From assembly GCA_942492795.1 (NCBI GenBank), contig OW818639.1, positions 1,736,001-1,800,000 of the forward strand: a stretch of 64,000 nucleotides of DNA, given 5' to 3'. A program made the translations under genes and the position numbers. The notes beneath the pieces are model-generated. The model was not told where the DNA came from, ran no database searches, and saw only the letters and a list, made by a program, of their open reading frames with translations. Numbering within the stretch: position 1 is the stretch's first letter; every line of letters starts with the position of its first letter. The DNA comes from RGIG3178 sp942492795. Lineage in GTDB: Bacteria > Bacillota > Clostridia > Christensenellales > QAND01. Shown here in pieces: positions 43,403-52,992 of this stretch.

Positions 43403-46400
43403 GTGCATGATGTGGCTTTTCGTGGGATGAATATCGAACGATACCCACTTTCGAATAGCCAAATGAATATATGGAACCTTGAGAAATCCAATCAAGGTAC
43501 TTCCATTAATGTTATCTGCGAATCCATCCACATTCGCGGTACTTTTGATGTTGCGCTCATTCAGAAGAGCCTCAATCTTATTCTGCATTCGGACGGTTCG
43601 CTGCGGACTCAGATAACGCTTGATGAACATGAACCGATGCAGTATGAAGAGCCGTTTTTGGAAAAGCAATTTCCCGTTTACGATTTTACCACGACATCCG
43701 AAACCAACATCCGATATTGGGAGGAGGTCATCACCCGCGAAGTGATGACGTTGTATGATTCGCCGCTATGCCAGTTCTCCATCTTGAAATTGGGGGAACA
43801 CGAAGGCAGTCTTTTAATTAAAACGCATCATATCATCTCCGACGGATGGTCACAGGTGCTTTTGATCAACCGCATTGCGAGTACCTATCTTGCTCTTGTC
43901 AATGGGGAAGAAGCACAACTGACTGCTTCGCCGAGCTACCGATTGCATGTGGAAGAGGAAGAACGCTATCTTGCTTCCGATGTGTATAAGCGCGACAGCG
44001 CTTATTGGACGCAGGGTATGTCGCTTAGCGCGCAACCTGCCTCCCTTAAGACATTCTCAGGCGCATTTATCAGCCCCGTTGGCCGCAGAAAATCGTTTGT
44101 ATTTCCCCAAATCTTAAGCCAGTCCATCATAAGTTTTTGCAATCAATACCGGGTCGCCCCCTTTGCGGTGTATTATATGGCCTTGGCGATATACCTCAAA
44201 CGAATCGGGGGAGCAGAACGGTTTCGTATCGGCGTCCCGATTTTCAATCGAATCAATGCGACAGAGCGTGAAACGAGCGGCATGTTTGTCAGCACGCTTC
44301 CATTCACAGGCTCTGTGGATGAAAACTGGAGCTTGTCGGACTTTGTGGAAAACCTTACGGAAAACTGGTACGACATGCTGCGGCATCAGCGCTTTCCTCT
44401 GTCACAAATAATGCAGATGATGCGGGGATCCCATCCAACCACATTGGACGAGCCCGCGTTTAACATCGCGCTGTCTTTTCAGGGGAGTCGAATATACTGC
44501 AATCAGAACACGGAAATCGAGTTCTCCGGGCAGTGGCTTTACAGCGGCTACCAGAGCGAGCAATTGTGTATTCATTTGAGCAATATGGAAAATGAACGCC
44601 GCTTTACAGTGAACTACGATTATTTGACACAGTTGTTTTCCGAAACGGAAATCGAAGAGTTTCATTCCTATATATCGACCATTTTAAGCGAAGCGCTGGC
44701 GAATCCCCGCAAGCCAATCTGGCAGCTGCCTGTGATCAGCACAGATGAACAGGAAAAAATTCTATTCGGTTTTAACCGATTTGAAGCGGTTTGTCGTGAT
44801 GGAAGCATTGCGGAACGATTCCGAGATGTCGCCAACCGTCACCCGGACAAGGTAGCTGTCATCCATCGCGGCGCGCGCACCTGTTACAAGACATTGCGGG
44901 AAAAAGCGGATGACATATCCCATGCCCTATCAGGCAAAGTTGCGAACGAACAGGGTGTGGTCGCAATTCTTTTGCCAAAAAGCGTTGAAATGGTGGCTGC
45001 AATGGTTGGCATTGCACAGGCAGGACATGCATGGATGATACTGTCAACGCAGTGGCCGTATAAGCGCATAGAAGAAATATTGGCGGACAGCGGCGCATGC
45101 GCGCTGATATCGACAAAAGAATGCATCGGGGAGACGGAAGTTGGTATTCCCGTATTGGATGCCCATTCGCTGCCGCATCGGGATGAGCTTTATCCTCTGG
45201 TGAAGACAAAACCGACCGATCTTGCCTATGTTGTGTATACATCGGGCAGTACTGGCAAACCCAAAGGTGTGGAGATAGAGCAGGGGAGCCTTGCAAACTT
45301 TGCGAGTGCAATCGCGCATCTCTACAGCCATGATGCCGTGCTTTCGGTGTTCAGCGCAAGCTTCGATGCGTTTTTGGTCGACAGCATCTGCGCATTGCTA
45401 AACAGCCGCACCATTGTTCTCCCGGAAGAAGAGGATATTGAAAGCGGTGCAAAACTCGCATCGCTGATCCGGCGTTATGCCGTCGGTTTTATCAATATGT
45501 CACCGTCCCGTCTTGCAACTTTTTGCAGGGATCGCTCCTTCCTCTCGTCACTCAACAGAATGGAAAGCATTGTCTGTGGCGGGGAGCATTTTCCCAGCGA
45601 ACTGCTGACGCTCTTAAAGCACCGTACAAAAGCCCGGATCTATAACATATATGGACCAACCGAGACAACCATCGGTGTAAGTTGCCGCCAGTTAAACGAC
45701 GCGGCTCGTATCTCCATCGGAGCACCGCTGCCCGGCTGCAGGCTCTATGTTCTGGACGAACATCGCCAACCTTTGCCAATTGGCGTATACGGAGAATTAT
45801 ACATCGGCGGAATCTGTGTCGGGCGCGGATACCGCAATGATCAGCAGCTTACAGACAAGGTTTATTTTGACAATCCGTTTGAATACGGAGAACGCATCTA
45901 TAAAAGCGGCGATACAGCCTGCTGGACCCCTGAAGGGGAGATACTTCTGCGCGGCCGAAAAGACGAGCAAGTCAAGTTGCGCGGGCTGCGCATCGAGCCG
46001 CAGGAAATTGCAGCTAAAATAGCACAGCATCAAGCGGTGGAAAGCTCGTTTGTCCGTGTGGTGGAGATTGGCGAAGCGCAAACCTTGGTCGCCTACTACA
46101 CGTCTAAAAAACCCATTCCCGAATATGAATTGCTGGCGTTTGCAGCCACCTATTTGCCAACCTACATGATTCCATCCTGTTTCATTCATTTGGAGCGGGT
46201 TCCCATGACACAGAACGGAAAAATTGATTTTGATCTCCTCCCAAAACCGATATCACAGCAATCGGATAAACCTGCATCTTCGGTAATGCAACAGCGGATC
46301 GTTGATATTTTTAAACAAGTATTGGGATCGAATGAGATTTCCGCTGCTTCGGATTATTTTATTAGCGGGGGCAACTCCCTCAACGCTTTGGAGACACTGG

Positions 46401-49400
46401 CGCTCATGGAGGAGACCTTTGGGCAACGGCTGCGCGCAGCTGATCTATGGGCCTGCCGCAACGCCATACGGCTTGAGCAACTGCTTCTGGGAGGACAGTC
46501 TGTACAACCGATCGAGAACATTAAGCCGGCGCCCGTTATGCCGGATTATCCGCTTTCCTCCACACAGCAGAGCATCTACGTTCAATGCGTTGCGGATCCG
46601 ACCGGACTTGCTTACAATATGCCCGGTGCGCTCCGTATCAATGGAAAGCTGGACGAACATACGCTTGAAAACGCGCTGAAATCCATGATATCTGCTTTGA
46701 CTATTCTGCGTACGTCCTTCCACATGCTAGATAAGGGGCTGGTGCAGGAGATATCGGAGAACGTTGCGTTTGAGCTTTTGAAAATTCAAGCGAGCAGCAT
46801 GGACGAAGCGGCCAGCCAATTTGTTCAACCGTTTGATTTAGCCCAAGCACCATTGTTTCGTGCGGCACTTTGGCAGGAGAGTAAGGATACGGATGTACTG
46901 TTCATCGACATGCATCATATTATCTCGGACGGGCTAAGCACGCCGATGCTTCTTAATCATCTGAATGCGCGCTATAACGGTAATCAACCGACTGTCTCGA
47001 AAATCGATTACAAGGATTATGCTTACTGGAATGCTACGGAACATGCGGAACTTTCCGCGCAGGCCAGATCTTATTGGGAACAGACGTTGCAAGGGCTTGA
47101 AAGCCCGCTGGATCTGCCGCTTGACCATTCGCGTCCGAAGCTGTTCGATTTTAGCGGGGACGCGGTGATGCTCGCTATTCCTGCGGATTTGCAGACAAAA
47201 CTGGATGCAGCTGCCAAGCAACAGCAGATTACGCCGTATACGCTATTCATGGCTGCTTTTGGCATACTGTTGCAAAAGCTGTCCGGCAGTGAGGATTTTG
47301 TCGTAGGGACCCCTGTATCAGGGCGGTATCTGCCGGATACAATGCAAGTGATCGGCTCCTTTATTCAAACACTTCCGCTTCGTCTGAAACCCAAAGCAAA
47401 CTTGTCTTTGTCCGAATACCTGCAAGAAGTAAAGGAATCCGTTGTGGGTTTGCTGGACAACCAGCAGATACCGATCGAAGAAATCATCTCGCTTTTGAGT
47501 ATAGGCCGTGAACTTGGACGCAGTACGCTTTACAATACCATGGTGACCATGCGGCCTGTGGACGACGGAATCTTTCATTTGGGAGAGCAACCAGCCGAAA
47601 CCATTCCTTTGTCAACCCATACCTCCAAACTGGATCTAAGCCTTGAGGTGTTTATACGCAAAGGCAACTACGGGTTGAGCTTTGAATTCGCAACCTCGCT
47701 TTTCAACCGGGAGACCATTGAGCTGTATTCGAGAAGCTACCTGAAAATCCTCACAGCGTTGGTTGAAGAACAGGAGCAAAAAATTTCTCAAATAGACGCG
47801 GTGGATGTTCGGGATCAAATCGCTCTGTTTGAAAACCAACATCATCTGTATACGCCGTTTGTGGATCTGCCGATAGACATGCGCATTGAGCAGAAAGCAA
47901 GACTAATGCCACATGCTCCTGCGATGGTTTTCCGTGGCAAGACGGTTACCTATGAAGAACTGATGGCACGTGCCAGGCATATTGCGGGCAGACTGATTAT
48001 AAGCGGCGCAAAAAAGGGCGATATCATCGGCTTGTCAATGCAGCGCGGCGTGGATATGATCGCCGCGATGATCGGCATCATGCAACTCGGATGCGCCTAT
48101 ATGCCATTGCTCGCATCTTTTCCGCACAACCGCCTGTGCGCAATAACACAGATTGCCGGTGCATCTTTGGTGATTTGTGATGAAGCGACAAATCCGGAAC
48201 TACCTGCCAACTGGCCATGTAAAACGGTAGCTGTCGAAGGAGAAACTTCACCGTTTGTTGCTGTGGAAAACCGCCGCACAGATGACTTAATGCATGTTTT
48301 GTTTACTTCCGGATCAACGGGACAACCCAAAGGCGTAATGCTCACCCACCATGCAATAGCCAATCTTTTGTGCACATTGATGCCCTTGATGAACAGCACA
48401 GAAGGCAATGTCCTGTGTACGACGAATGTTATCTTCGACACTTTCTTTGCCGAAACGCTGTTGACGCTCTGTTGCGGGCGCTGCATTGTAATAGCAGACG
48501 AAGAGGAAATGCTGCTTCCGTGGCGGATAGCGCAACTGATCGAGCGTGAAAGCGTGCGGGTGATGCAATTGACGCCATCCCGACTGCAGATGTGTTTGGG
48601 TAACAACGCATTTGTTCAGGCTGTATCCAAGCTCTCCATGATGCTGCTTGCGGGTGAAGCGCTAAGCGTTGTGCTCAAAGACCGGCTTTGTTCCCTTGGG
48701 GATCTATCCGTAATCAATCTTTATGGACCGACGGAAGCGGCGGTATATGCGCTGGCGGCGGATGTGACGGACTGTAAGGATATGATCATTGGCAAACCGC
48801 TGCGCAATTGCCGTGCATATGTTCTTGATGAACAGTTGCACCCCGTAATGCCCACAGCGCGAGGCGAACTGTATTTGGCCGGTGAATGTCTTGCGAAAGG
48901 CTATATCGGACAGCAGCAGATGACCGATGCAGCCTTTGTCCCCGATCCATGGTTTCCCAACCAAAAGATGTATCGCACCGGCGATGTCGTGCGCATGCTT
49001 GCGGACGGAAATTACGTATTTATCGGGCGCAAGGATTCGCAGATCAAGCTTAACGGACAGCGAGTGGAACTTCAGGAAATTAGCGAGAAAGCCATATCCA
49101 CGAAACTTGTCAAAGAGGCAGCTGCCTTGGCGTATAGCGTATCGGGCGGACTTGCCTTGCGTTTATATGCCGTGGTTGACGCCGATGCTACCGTATCCGA
49201 AACCGATCTCATCGAACAACTGAAGAAGGAATTGCCCGATTATATGATTCCAACAGAAGTTGTTTTCATCAACGAAATGCCAAGAACAGCATCGGGAAAG
49301 ACAAATCTTCGCGCGCTGCAAACCTACGTAAGGGAGCAGACGGCTTTACAAAACTTCCAGACGGACGATTCGCAACAGATGTCCGCAGCGTCCGAAGCAG

Positions 49401-51127
49401 AGGCTGTATACCCGGAGGATGTTGGCGGATCAACGGCAGAAACCACAATGTCAAAGCCTTGCGAAGAGACGGAACTCGAATACCGGGAAATCCCATCCAC
49501 TGCAACGGAAGCGCCTATGGATGCATCCATGCAACCGCAAACGGATGTTGCAAACGAGCCGGAACCAGCACGCCCGACGAATGACGAGCCTTTCAAAGCC
49601 ACAGGTAAACCCACAAGCGAACAAATGGTATCGCTTTGGCGGCAAGTCCTTTCACGCGATAGTGTTGACATGTCATTGTCATTCTTCAAGCAGGGCGGCA
49701 CGTCACTCGGAGCCCTGCATCTGCTGAGCTTGTATTTCAACCGTGGTTTGACCATGACAATGGTTCAGTTCTATGACAATCCGACGCTTTTACAACAGAT
49801 TGCTCTTTTGGATATAAAGACGGAACAAACAGCACTACAAGAAGAAGCGGATAGCTTTGCAGACCAATTTGCGAATGACGCTGTTGCACCTGCATCGCGC
49901 ACACAAATGGAACAAGCCCTCTTGCTGCAGGGAACAGATGGGCAGGATCAATCCACTCACTTGACAGAAGAAGCTTCGCACAAGCAGATATACGATGGAC
50001 AGGTTATAGCCCGACAGCAAAAAGCACAGGAACAGGATGCTGTGCTGTTAACCGGAGCAACTGGATTTTTGGGTGCGCACCTCCTGAAAGAATTGTTGGG
50101 AAAGGGCACAAAGGCTGTGGTCTGTACTGTCCGCAACGGCGATGCTGGCAGACTTTGGGACGCTTTGATCTATTATTTCGGACAAACATGGTTTAAGGAG
50201 AACTTCCGCCGCATCACAGCGGTTTCGGGAGATGTCCGGCTGCCCAACCTTGGCATTGACATTCAATACCATACAAAGACGCTATCCCGCGTCGGATGTA
50301 TCGTGCATGCGGCAGCGGATGTGAGGCATTATGCGCAGGATGACGGACACTTCAAGACAAACTATGAGGGAACGAAACATGTAATCGAACTTGCCCGTGC
50401 CTGGGACGTTAAACTGTGCCATATCTCCACCATCAGTGTCAGCGGTGAATACCTGGTCAACAATCCGCAACAAGACGTGCAGTATGATGAGACATGCAGG
50501 GATGTCGGGCAAAACTGGCGTGAAAACATCTATGTGAAGACGAAATTTATGGCGGAGAACCTTGTTTTTGCCGCGATGGATTCCGGCTTGGACGCCAAAA
50601 TATTCCGTATCGGCCGCTTGGTCGGGCGAAGCGAGGATGGGGTGTTTCAACCCAATCCCGCCGGTAATACATTCTATAACATCGTTGTTGCCTTGCGGCA
50701 GATGGAGCAGATTCCCGACTCACTGGCAAATCTTAAAATTGAGATGACCGCTGTGGACGAATGCGCTCGTGCCGTTGTAACGCTCCTAAACGGAAAGAAT
50801 AGCGTTTATCATGTGTATAACCCTCATCTTTTAACGTTGCATGCGCTGATGCGGGAGTTGGGAAACCATGCAACGGAAGTGGACGAAGCAAAATTCAGGC
50901 GCTATATCATGGCCAAACTCAATACGGGCAGTTTTGATGAACTGTCCCCGCTTATCGACATGTACAACAGATTGATCAAGCAAAAAGCTACCATCCACCC
51001 GAAGTGTGATGCGACATTGGAAGAACTCGCATCCCAACGTTTCGATTGGCAAAAGCTCAATGTGAGCTTGCTGTTGAAAGCTTTTTCCAGCCGACTCGAA
51101 TCATCCGAAAAGGTGGTGATTGAATGA
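43403..51127 (+). CDS. Two-module NRPS with terminal thioester reductase (C-A-T-C-A-T-R)
   Basis: A 2574-residue assembly line. Domains: C1 (1-440, HHIISDG with His142/143), A1 (470-950, YTSGSTGKPKG about 612), T1 (955-1025, phosphopantetheine Ser992 in GGNSLNA), C2 (1047-1475, HHIISDG from 1171), A2 (1493-1975, FTSGSTGQPKG from 1634), a 90-residue acidic linker, T2 (2069-2135, Ser2101 in GGTSLGA), a second linker, and an NAD(P)H reductase (2213-2574, GATGFLG, Tyr2377-x3-Lys2381). All core motifs are intact. A starting C domain implies acylation of residue one. The R domain implies release as an aldehyde or alcohol. The start is GTG 43403 behind GGGGG; GTG 43412 is possible. ATGA overlap with the kinase gene. 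Confidence 0.93.
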   Translation: MHDVAFRGMNIERYPLSNSQMNIWNLEKSNQGTSINVICESIHIRGTFDVALIQKSLNLILHSDGSLRTQITLDEHEPMQYEEPFLEKQFPVYDFTTTSETNIRYWEEVITREVMTLYDSPLCQFSILKLGEHEGSLLIKTHHIISDGWSQVLLINRIASTYLALVNGEEAQLTASPSYRLHVEEEERYLASDVYKRDSAYWTQGMSLSAQPASLKTFSGAFISPVGRRKSFVFPQILSQSIISFCNQYRVAPFAVYYMALAIYLKRIGGAERFRIGVPIFNRINATERETSGMFVSTLPFTGSVDENWSLSDFVENLTENWYDMLRHQRFPLSQIMQMMRGSHPTTLDEPAFNIALSFQGSRIYCNQNTEIEFSGQWLYSGYQSEQLCIHLSNMENERRFTVNYDYLTQLFSETEIEEFHSYISTILSEALANPRKPIWQLPVISTDEQEKILFGFNRFEAVCRDGSIAERFRDVANRHPDKVAVIHRGARTCYKTLREKADDISHALSGKVANEQGVVAILLPKSVEMVAAMVGIAQAGHAWMILSTQWPYKRIEEILADSGACALISTKECIGETEVGIPVLDAHSLPHRDELYPLVKTKPTDLAYVVYTSGSTGKPKGVEIEQGSLANFASAIAHLYSHDAVLSVFSASFDAFLVDSICALLNSRTIVLPEEEDIESGAKLASLIRRYAVGFINMSPSRLATFCRDRSFLSSLNRMESIVCGGEHFPSELLTLLKHRTKARIYNIYGPTETTIGVSCRQLNDAARISIGAPLPGCRLYVLDEHRQPLPIGVYGELYIGGICVGRGYRNDQQLTDKVYFDNPFEYGERIYKSGDTACWTPEGEILLRGRKDEQVKLRGLRIEPQEIAAKIAQHQAVESSFVRVVEIGEAQTLVAYYTSKKPIPEYELLAFAATYLPTYMIPSCFIHLERVPMTQNGKIDFDLLPKPISQQSDKPASSVMQQRIVDIFKQVLGSNEISAASDYFISGGNSLNALETLALMEETFGQRLRAADLWACRNAIRLEQLLLGGQSVQPIENIKPAPVMPDYPLSSTQQSIYVQCVADPTGLAYNMPGALRINGKLDEHTLENALKSMISALTILRTSFHMLDKGLVQEISENVAFELLKIQASSMDEAASQFVQPFDLAQAPLFRAALWQESKDTDVLFIDMHHIISDGLSTPMLLNHLNARYNGNQPTVSKIDYKDYAYWNATEHAELSAQARSYWEQTLQGLESPLDLPLDHSRPKLFDFSGDAVMLAIPADLQTKLDAAAKQQQITPYTLFMAAFGILLQKLSGSEDFVVGTPVSGRYLPDTMQVIGSFIQTLPLRLKPKANLSLSEYLQEVKESVVGLLDNQQIPIEEIISLLSIGRELGRSTLYNTMVTMRPVDDGIFHLGEQPAETIPLSTHTSKLDLSLEVFIRKGNYGLSFEFATSLFNRETIELYSRSYLKILTALVEEQEQKISQIDAVDVRDQIALFENQHHLYTPFVDLPIDMRIEQKARLMPHAPAMVFRGKTVTYEELMARARHIAGRLIISGAKKGDIIGLSMQRGVDMIAAMIGIMQLGCAYMPLLASFPHNRLCAITQIAGASLVICDEATNPELPANWPCKTVAVEGETSPFVAVENRRTDDLMHVLFTSGSTGQPKGVMLTHHAIANLLCTLMPLMNSTEGNVLCTTNVIFDTFFAETLLTLCCGRCIVIADEEEMLLPWRIAQLIERESVRVMQLTPSRLQMCLGNNAFVQAVSKLSMMLLAGEALSVVLKDRLCSLGDLSVINLYGPTEAAVYALAADVTDCKDMIIGKPLRNCRAYVLDEQLHPVMPTARGELYLAGECLAKGYIGQQQMTDAAFVPDPWFPNQKMYRTGDVVRMLADGNYVFIGRKDSQIKLNGQRVELQEISEKAISTKLVKEAAALAYSVSGGLALRLYAVVDADATVSETDLIEQLKKELPDYMIPTEVVFINEMPRTASGKTNLRALQTYVREQTALQNFQTDDSQQMSAASEAEAVYPEDVGGSTAETTMSKPCEETELEYREIPSTATEAPMDASMQPQTDVANEPEPARPTNDEPFKATGKPTSEQMVSLWRQVLSRDSVDMSLSFFKQGGTSLGALHLLSLYFNRGLTMTMVQFYDNPTLLQQIALLDIKTEQTALQEEADSFADQFANDAVAPASRTQMEQALLLQGTDGQDQSTHLTEEASHKQIYDGQVIARQQKAQEQDAVLLTGATGFLGAHLLKELLGKGTKAVVCTVRNGDAGRLWDALIYYFGQTWFKENFRRITAVSGDVRLPNLGIDIQYHTKTLSRVGCIVHAAADVRHYAQDDGHFKTNYEGTKHVIELARAWDVKLCHISTISVSGEYLVNNPQQDVQYDETCRDVGQNWRENIYVKTKFMAENLVFAAMDSGLDAKIFRIGRLVGRSEDGVFQPNPAGNTFYNIVVALRQMEQIPDSLANLKIEMTAVDECARAVVTLLNGKNSVYHVYNPHLLTLHALMRELGNHATEVDEAKFRRYIMAKLNTGSFDELSPLIDMYNRLIKQKATIHPKCDATLEELASQRFDWQKLNVSLLLKAFSSRLESSEKVVIE

Positions 51128-52992
51128 TAACAGATCTGCAACTCGTCTTTTTTCTCGTAGCGATAGCCATTACACTGGTTTTCGTCGTGCGAAACGGAAA
51201 ACCCAAGAATGCGAATTTGCTGCAAAAGCTCTTTATTGTTGTTGCGATTCTGTATATCTCGTGGCTTACAGAACTTATTGCGCTAAAGTTTGTAGGTTCT
51301 ACAGATGTAATAATCTATTATATTTTGGATTCACTGATGTATATAAGCGTTGAGTTTTTACCTCCGCTGTCTTTGGTTATGGTGCTGGTTTTTTCGCGAG
51401 GAATAGAGCGCATGCCAAAGACTTTTTGGGCATTTTTTATCATCCCGACGATCGTCAACATCATGGTTTGGACCAATCCTTTGCATCATCTGTTCTATAC
51501 CACGTTTACCCTTAGCGAAGTTGTATTCGGACCGGTGCTTTATCTTGGCGGATTCTACTCCGTCACATGTATGGTCGTTTCGGTCATTGTTATGCTGAGC
51601 TTCGCCATCAAGAGCAAAAGCGCACTGCATATCAAGCAATCGTTGATATTCCTGGTCGGAAGCCTGGTACCGTTGGTAACCAACGTTCTGATGCTTCTGG
51701 CAGTATTGCCTAAATCCATCGTCATAACGCCTATCAGTTTTGTCGCAACCCTCATATGTCACGGATACATCATCTATCGGCTGCATTTTCTGGACATCCG
51801 TCCTATCGCTATGCAGCACGTGCTCAATCTTATCTCGGACGGCTATCTCGTGACGAGCGAAAACGCTTTGATCGTCAATTACAATACGCAGTTCCGTGAT
51901 ATATTCGGCAACCAGCACGGCATCATGGAAAACAAGTACCTGGAGGATTGCCTCAAGGATGAGAACGTTGAGAACAAAATGGGTATCCACAATCTCTTAA
52001 CGTCCGTCGAATCCAGCAAAAAATCGGGGACCAGCATCTACTACGAGCAATCCGTTAACTTAATGGAAGAAGGGGAATCGGTCAAGCGCTACTATATGGT
52101 GGAAGTCAAGCCGCTGATGATCTCACAGCGGATTTCCGGATTTATCTGCATCTTCAAAGATGTCACCAAGCTGAAGGAAAGCATGCAAAGGCTTCAAAAC
52201 AACCAGGTGCGCATGATGGAACGCGAGAGACTTGCTACCTTGGGACAAATGATGGGCGGTATGGCGCACAACCTGAAAACACCGATCATGAGCATATCCG
52301 GCAGTTCAACCGCCATTGAGAACCTTGTGGAGGAATGCATATTAAGCCTCGACGATGCGGATATCACCAAAGAGGACTACCAGGAAATTTACGAGGAAAT
52401 GAAGAAATGGCTTTCACGCGTGCGTGTTGCCTGTACTTATATGTCGGATATCATCAGCGCTGTAAAGGGACAAGCCACGAACATGAACGTGTCCAACGAC
52501 ACCGACTTTTCCGTTGATGAGATGCTCAAACGCGTATCGCTGCTGCTGCGTCACGAGTTGCTCAACAACGGGTGCAAGTTGGAGGTGGAAAACGCTTTCG
52601 ATTGCGACGTGCTTCTTCACGGCGATATAAACAACATGGTTCAGGTCGTAAACAATCTTGTATCCAATGCCATCGACGCGCTTGAAACAAAGGGCGGAGG
52701 CGTAATTACAGTAGGAATCGGCGAAAATGAGGAAAATCTCCTGATCACCGTGAAAGATCATGGCATCGGCGTATCGCCGGAAGTGAAGCGGCGGTTGTTC
52801 AAACAGATGATCACCAGCAAAGGCGCCATGGGAACGGGTTTGGGTCTCTATATATCCAATGTGGTTATTCGAGGAAAGTTTGACGGGGAGATGTGGGTCG
52901 AGGACAATGTCGACGGAGGCGCTGTTTTTGGCATATCCATTCCCAAAGAGAATGTAAAATTTGTCCCGATACGTTCGGAGGTGGTTTCGTGA
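51124..52992 (+). CDS. Membrane sensor histidine kinase with 7TM N-terminus and PAS domain
   Basis: A 622-residue kinase. Residues 1-225 hold about seven membrane helices of the HisKA_7TM type, followed by a PAS-like domain (about 230-350). The dimerisation domain has the phospho-acceptor His382 in MAHNLKTP, and the HATPase domain (about 480-612) has NNLVSNAIDAL, DHGIGVSPE and GTGLGLYI. It starts four bases inside the NRPS stop and overlaps the response regulator (GTGA). The likely partner is the next gene. The ligand is unknown; coupling to the NRPS suggests that the product or its effect on the membrane is sensed. Confidence 0.9.
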   Translation: MITDLQLVFFLVAIAITLVFVVRNGKPKNANLLQKLFIVVAILYISWLTELIALKFVGSTDVIIYYILDSLMYISVEFLPPLSLVMVLVFSRGIERMPKTFWAFFIIPTIVNIMVWTNPLHHLFYTTFTLSEVVFGPVLYLGGFYSVTCMVVSVIVMLSFAIKSKSALHIKQSLIFLVGSLVPLVTNVLMLLAVLPKSIVITPISFVATLICHGYIIYRLHFLDIRPIAMQHVLNLISDGYLVTSENALIVNYNTQFRDIFGNQHGIMENKYLEDCLKDENVENKMGIHNLLTSVESSKKSGTSIYYEQSVNLMEEGESVKRYYMVEVKPLMISQRISGFICIFKDVTKLKESMQRLQNNQVRMMERERLATLGQMMGGMAHNLKTPIMSISGSSTAIENLVEECILSLDDADITKEDYQEIYEEMKKWLSRVRVACTYMSDIISAVKGQATNMNVSNDTDFSVDEMLKRVSLLLRHELLNNGCKLEVENAFDCDVLLHGDINNMVQVVNNLVSNAIDALETKGGGVITVGIGENEENLLITVKDHGIGVSPEVKRRLFKQMITSKGAMGTGLGLYISNVVIRGKFDGEMWVEDNVDGGAVFGISIPKENVKFVPIRSEVVS

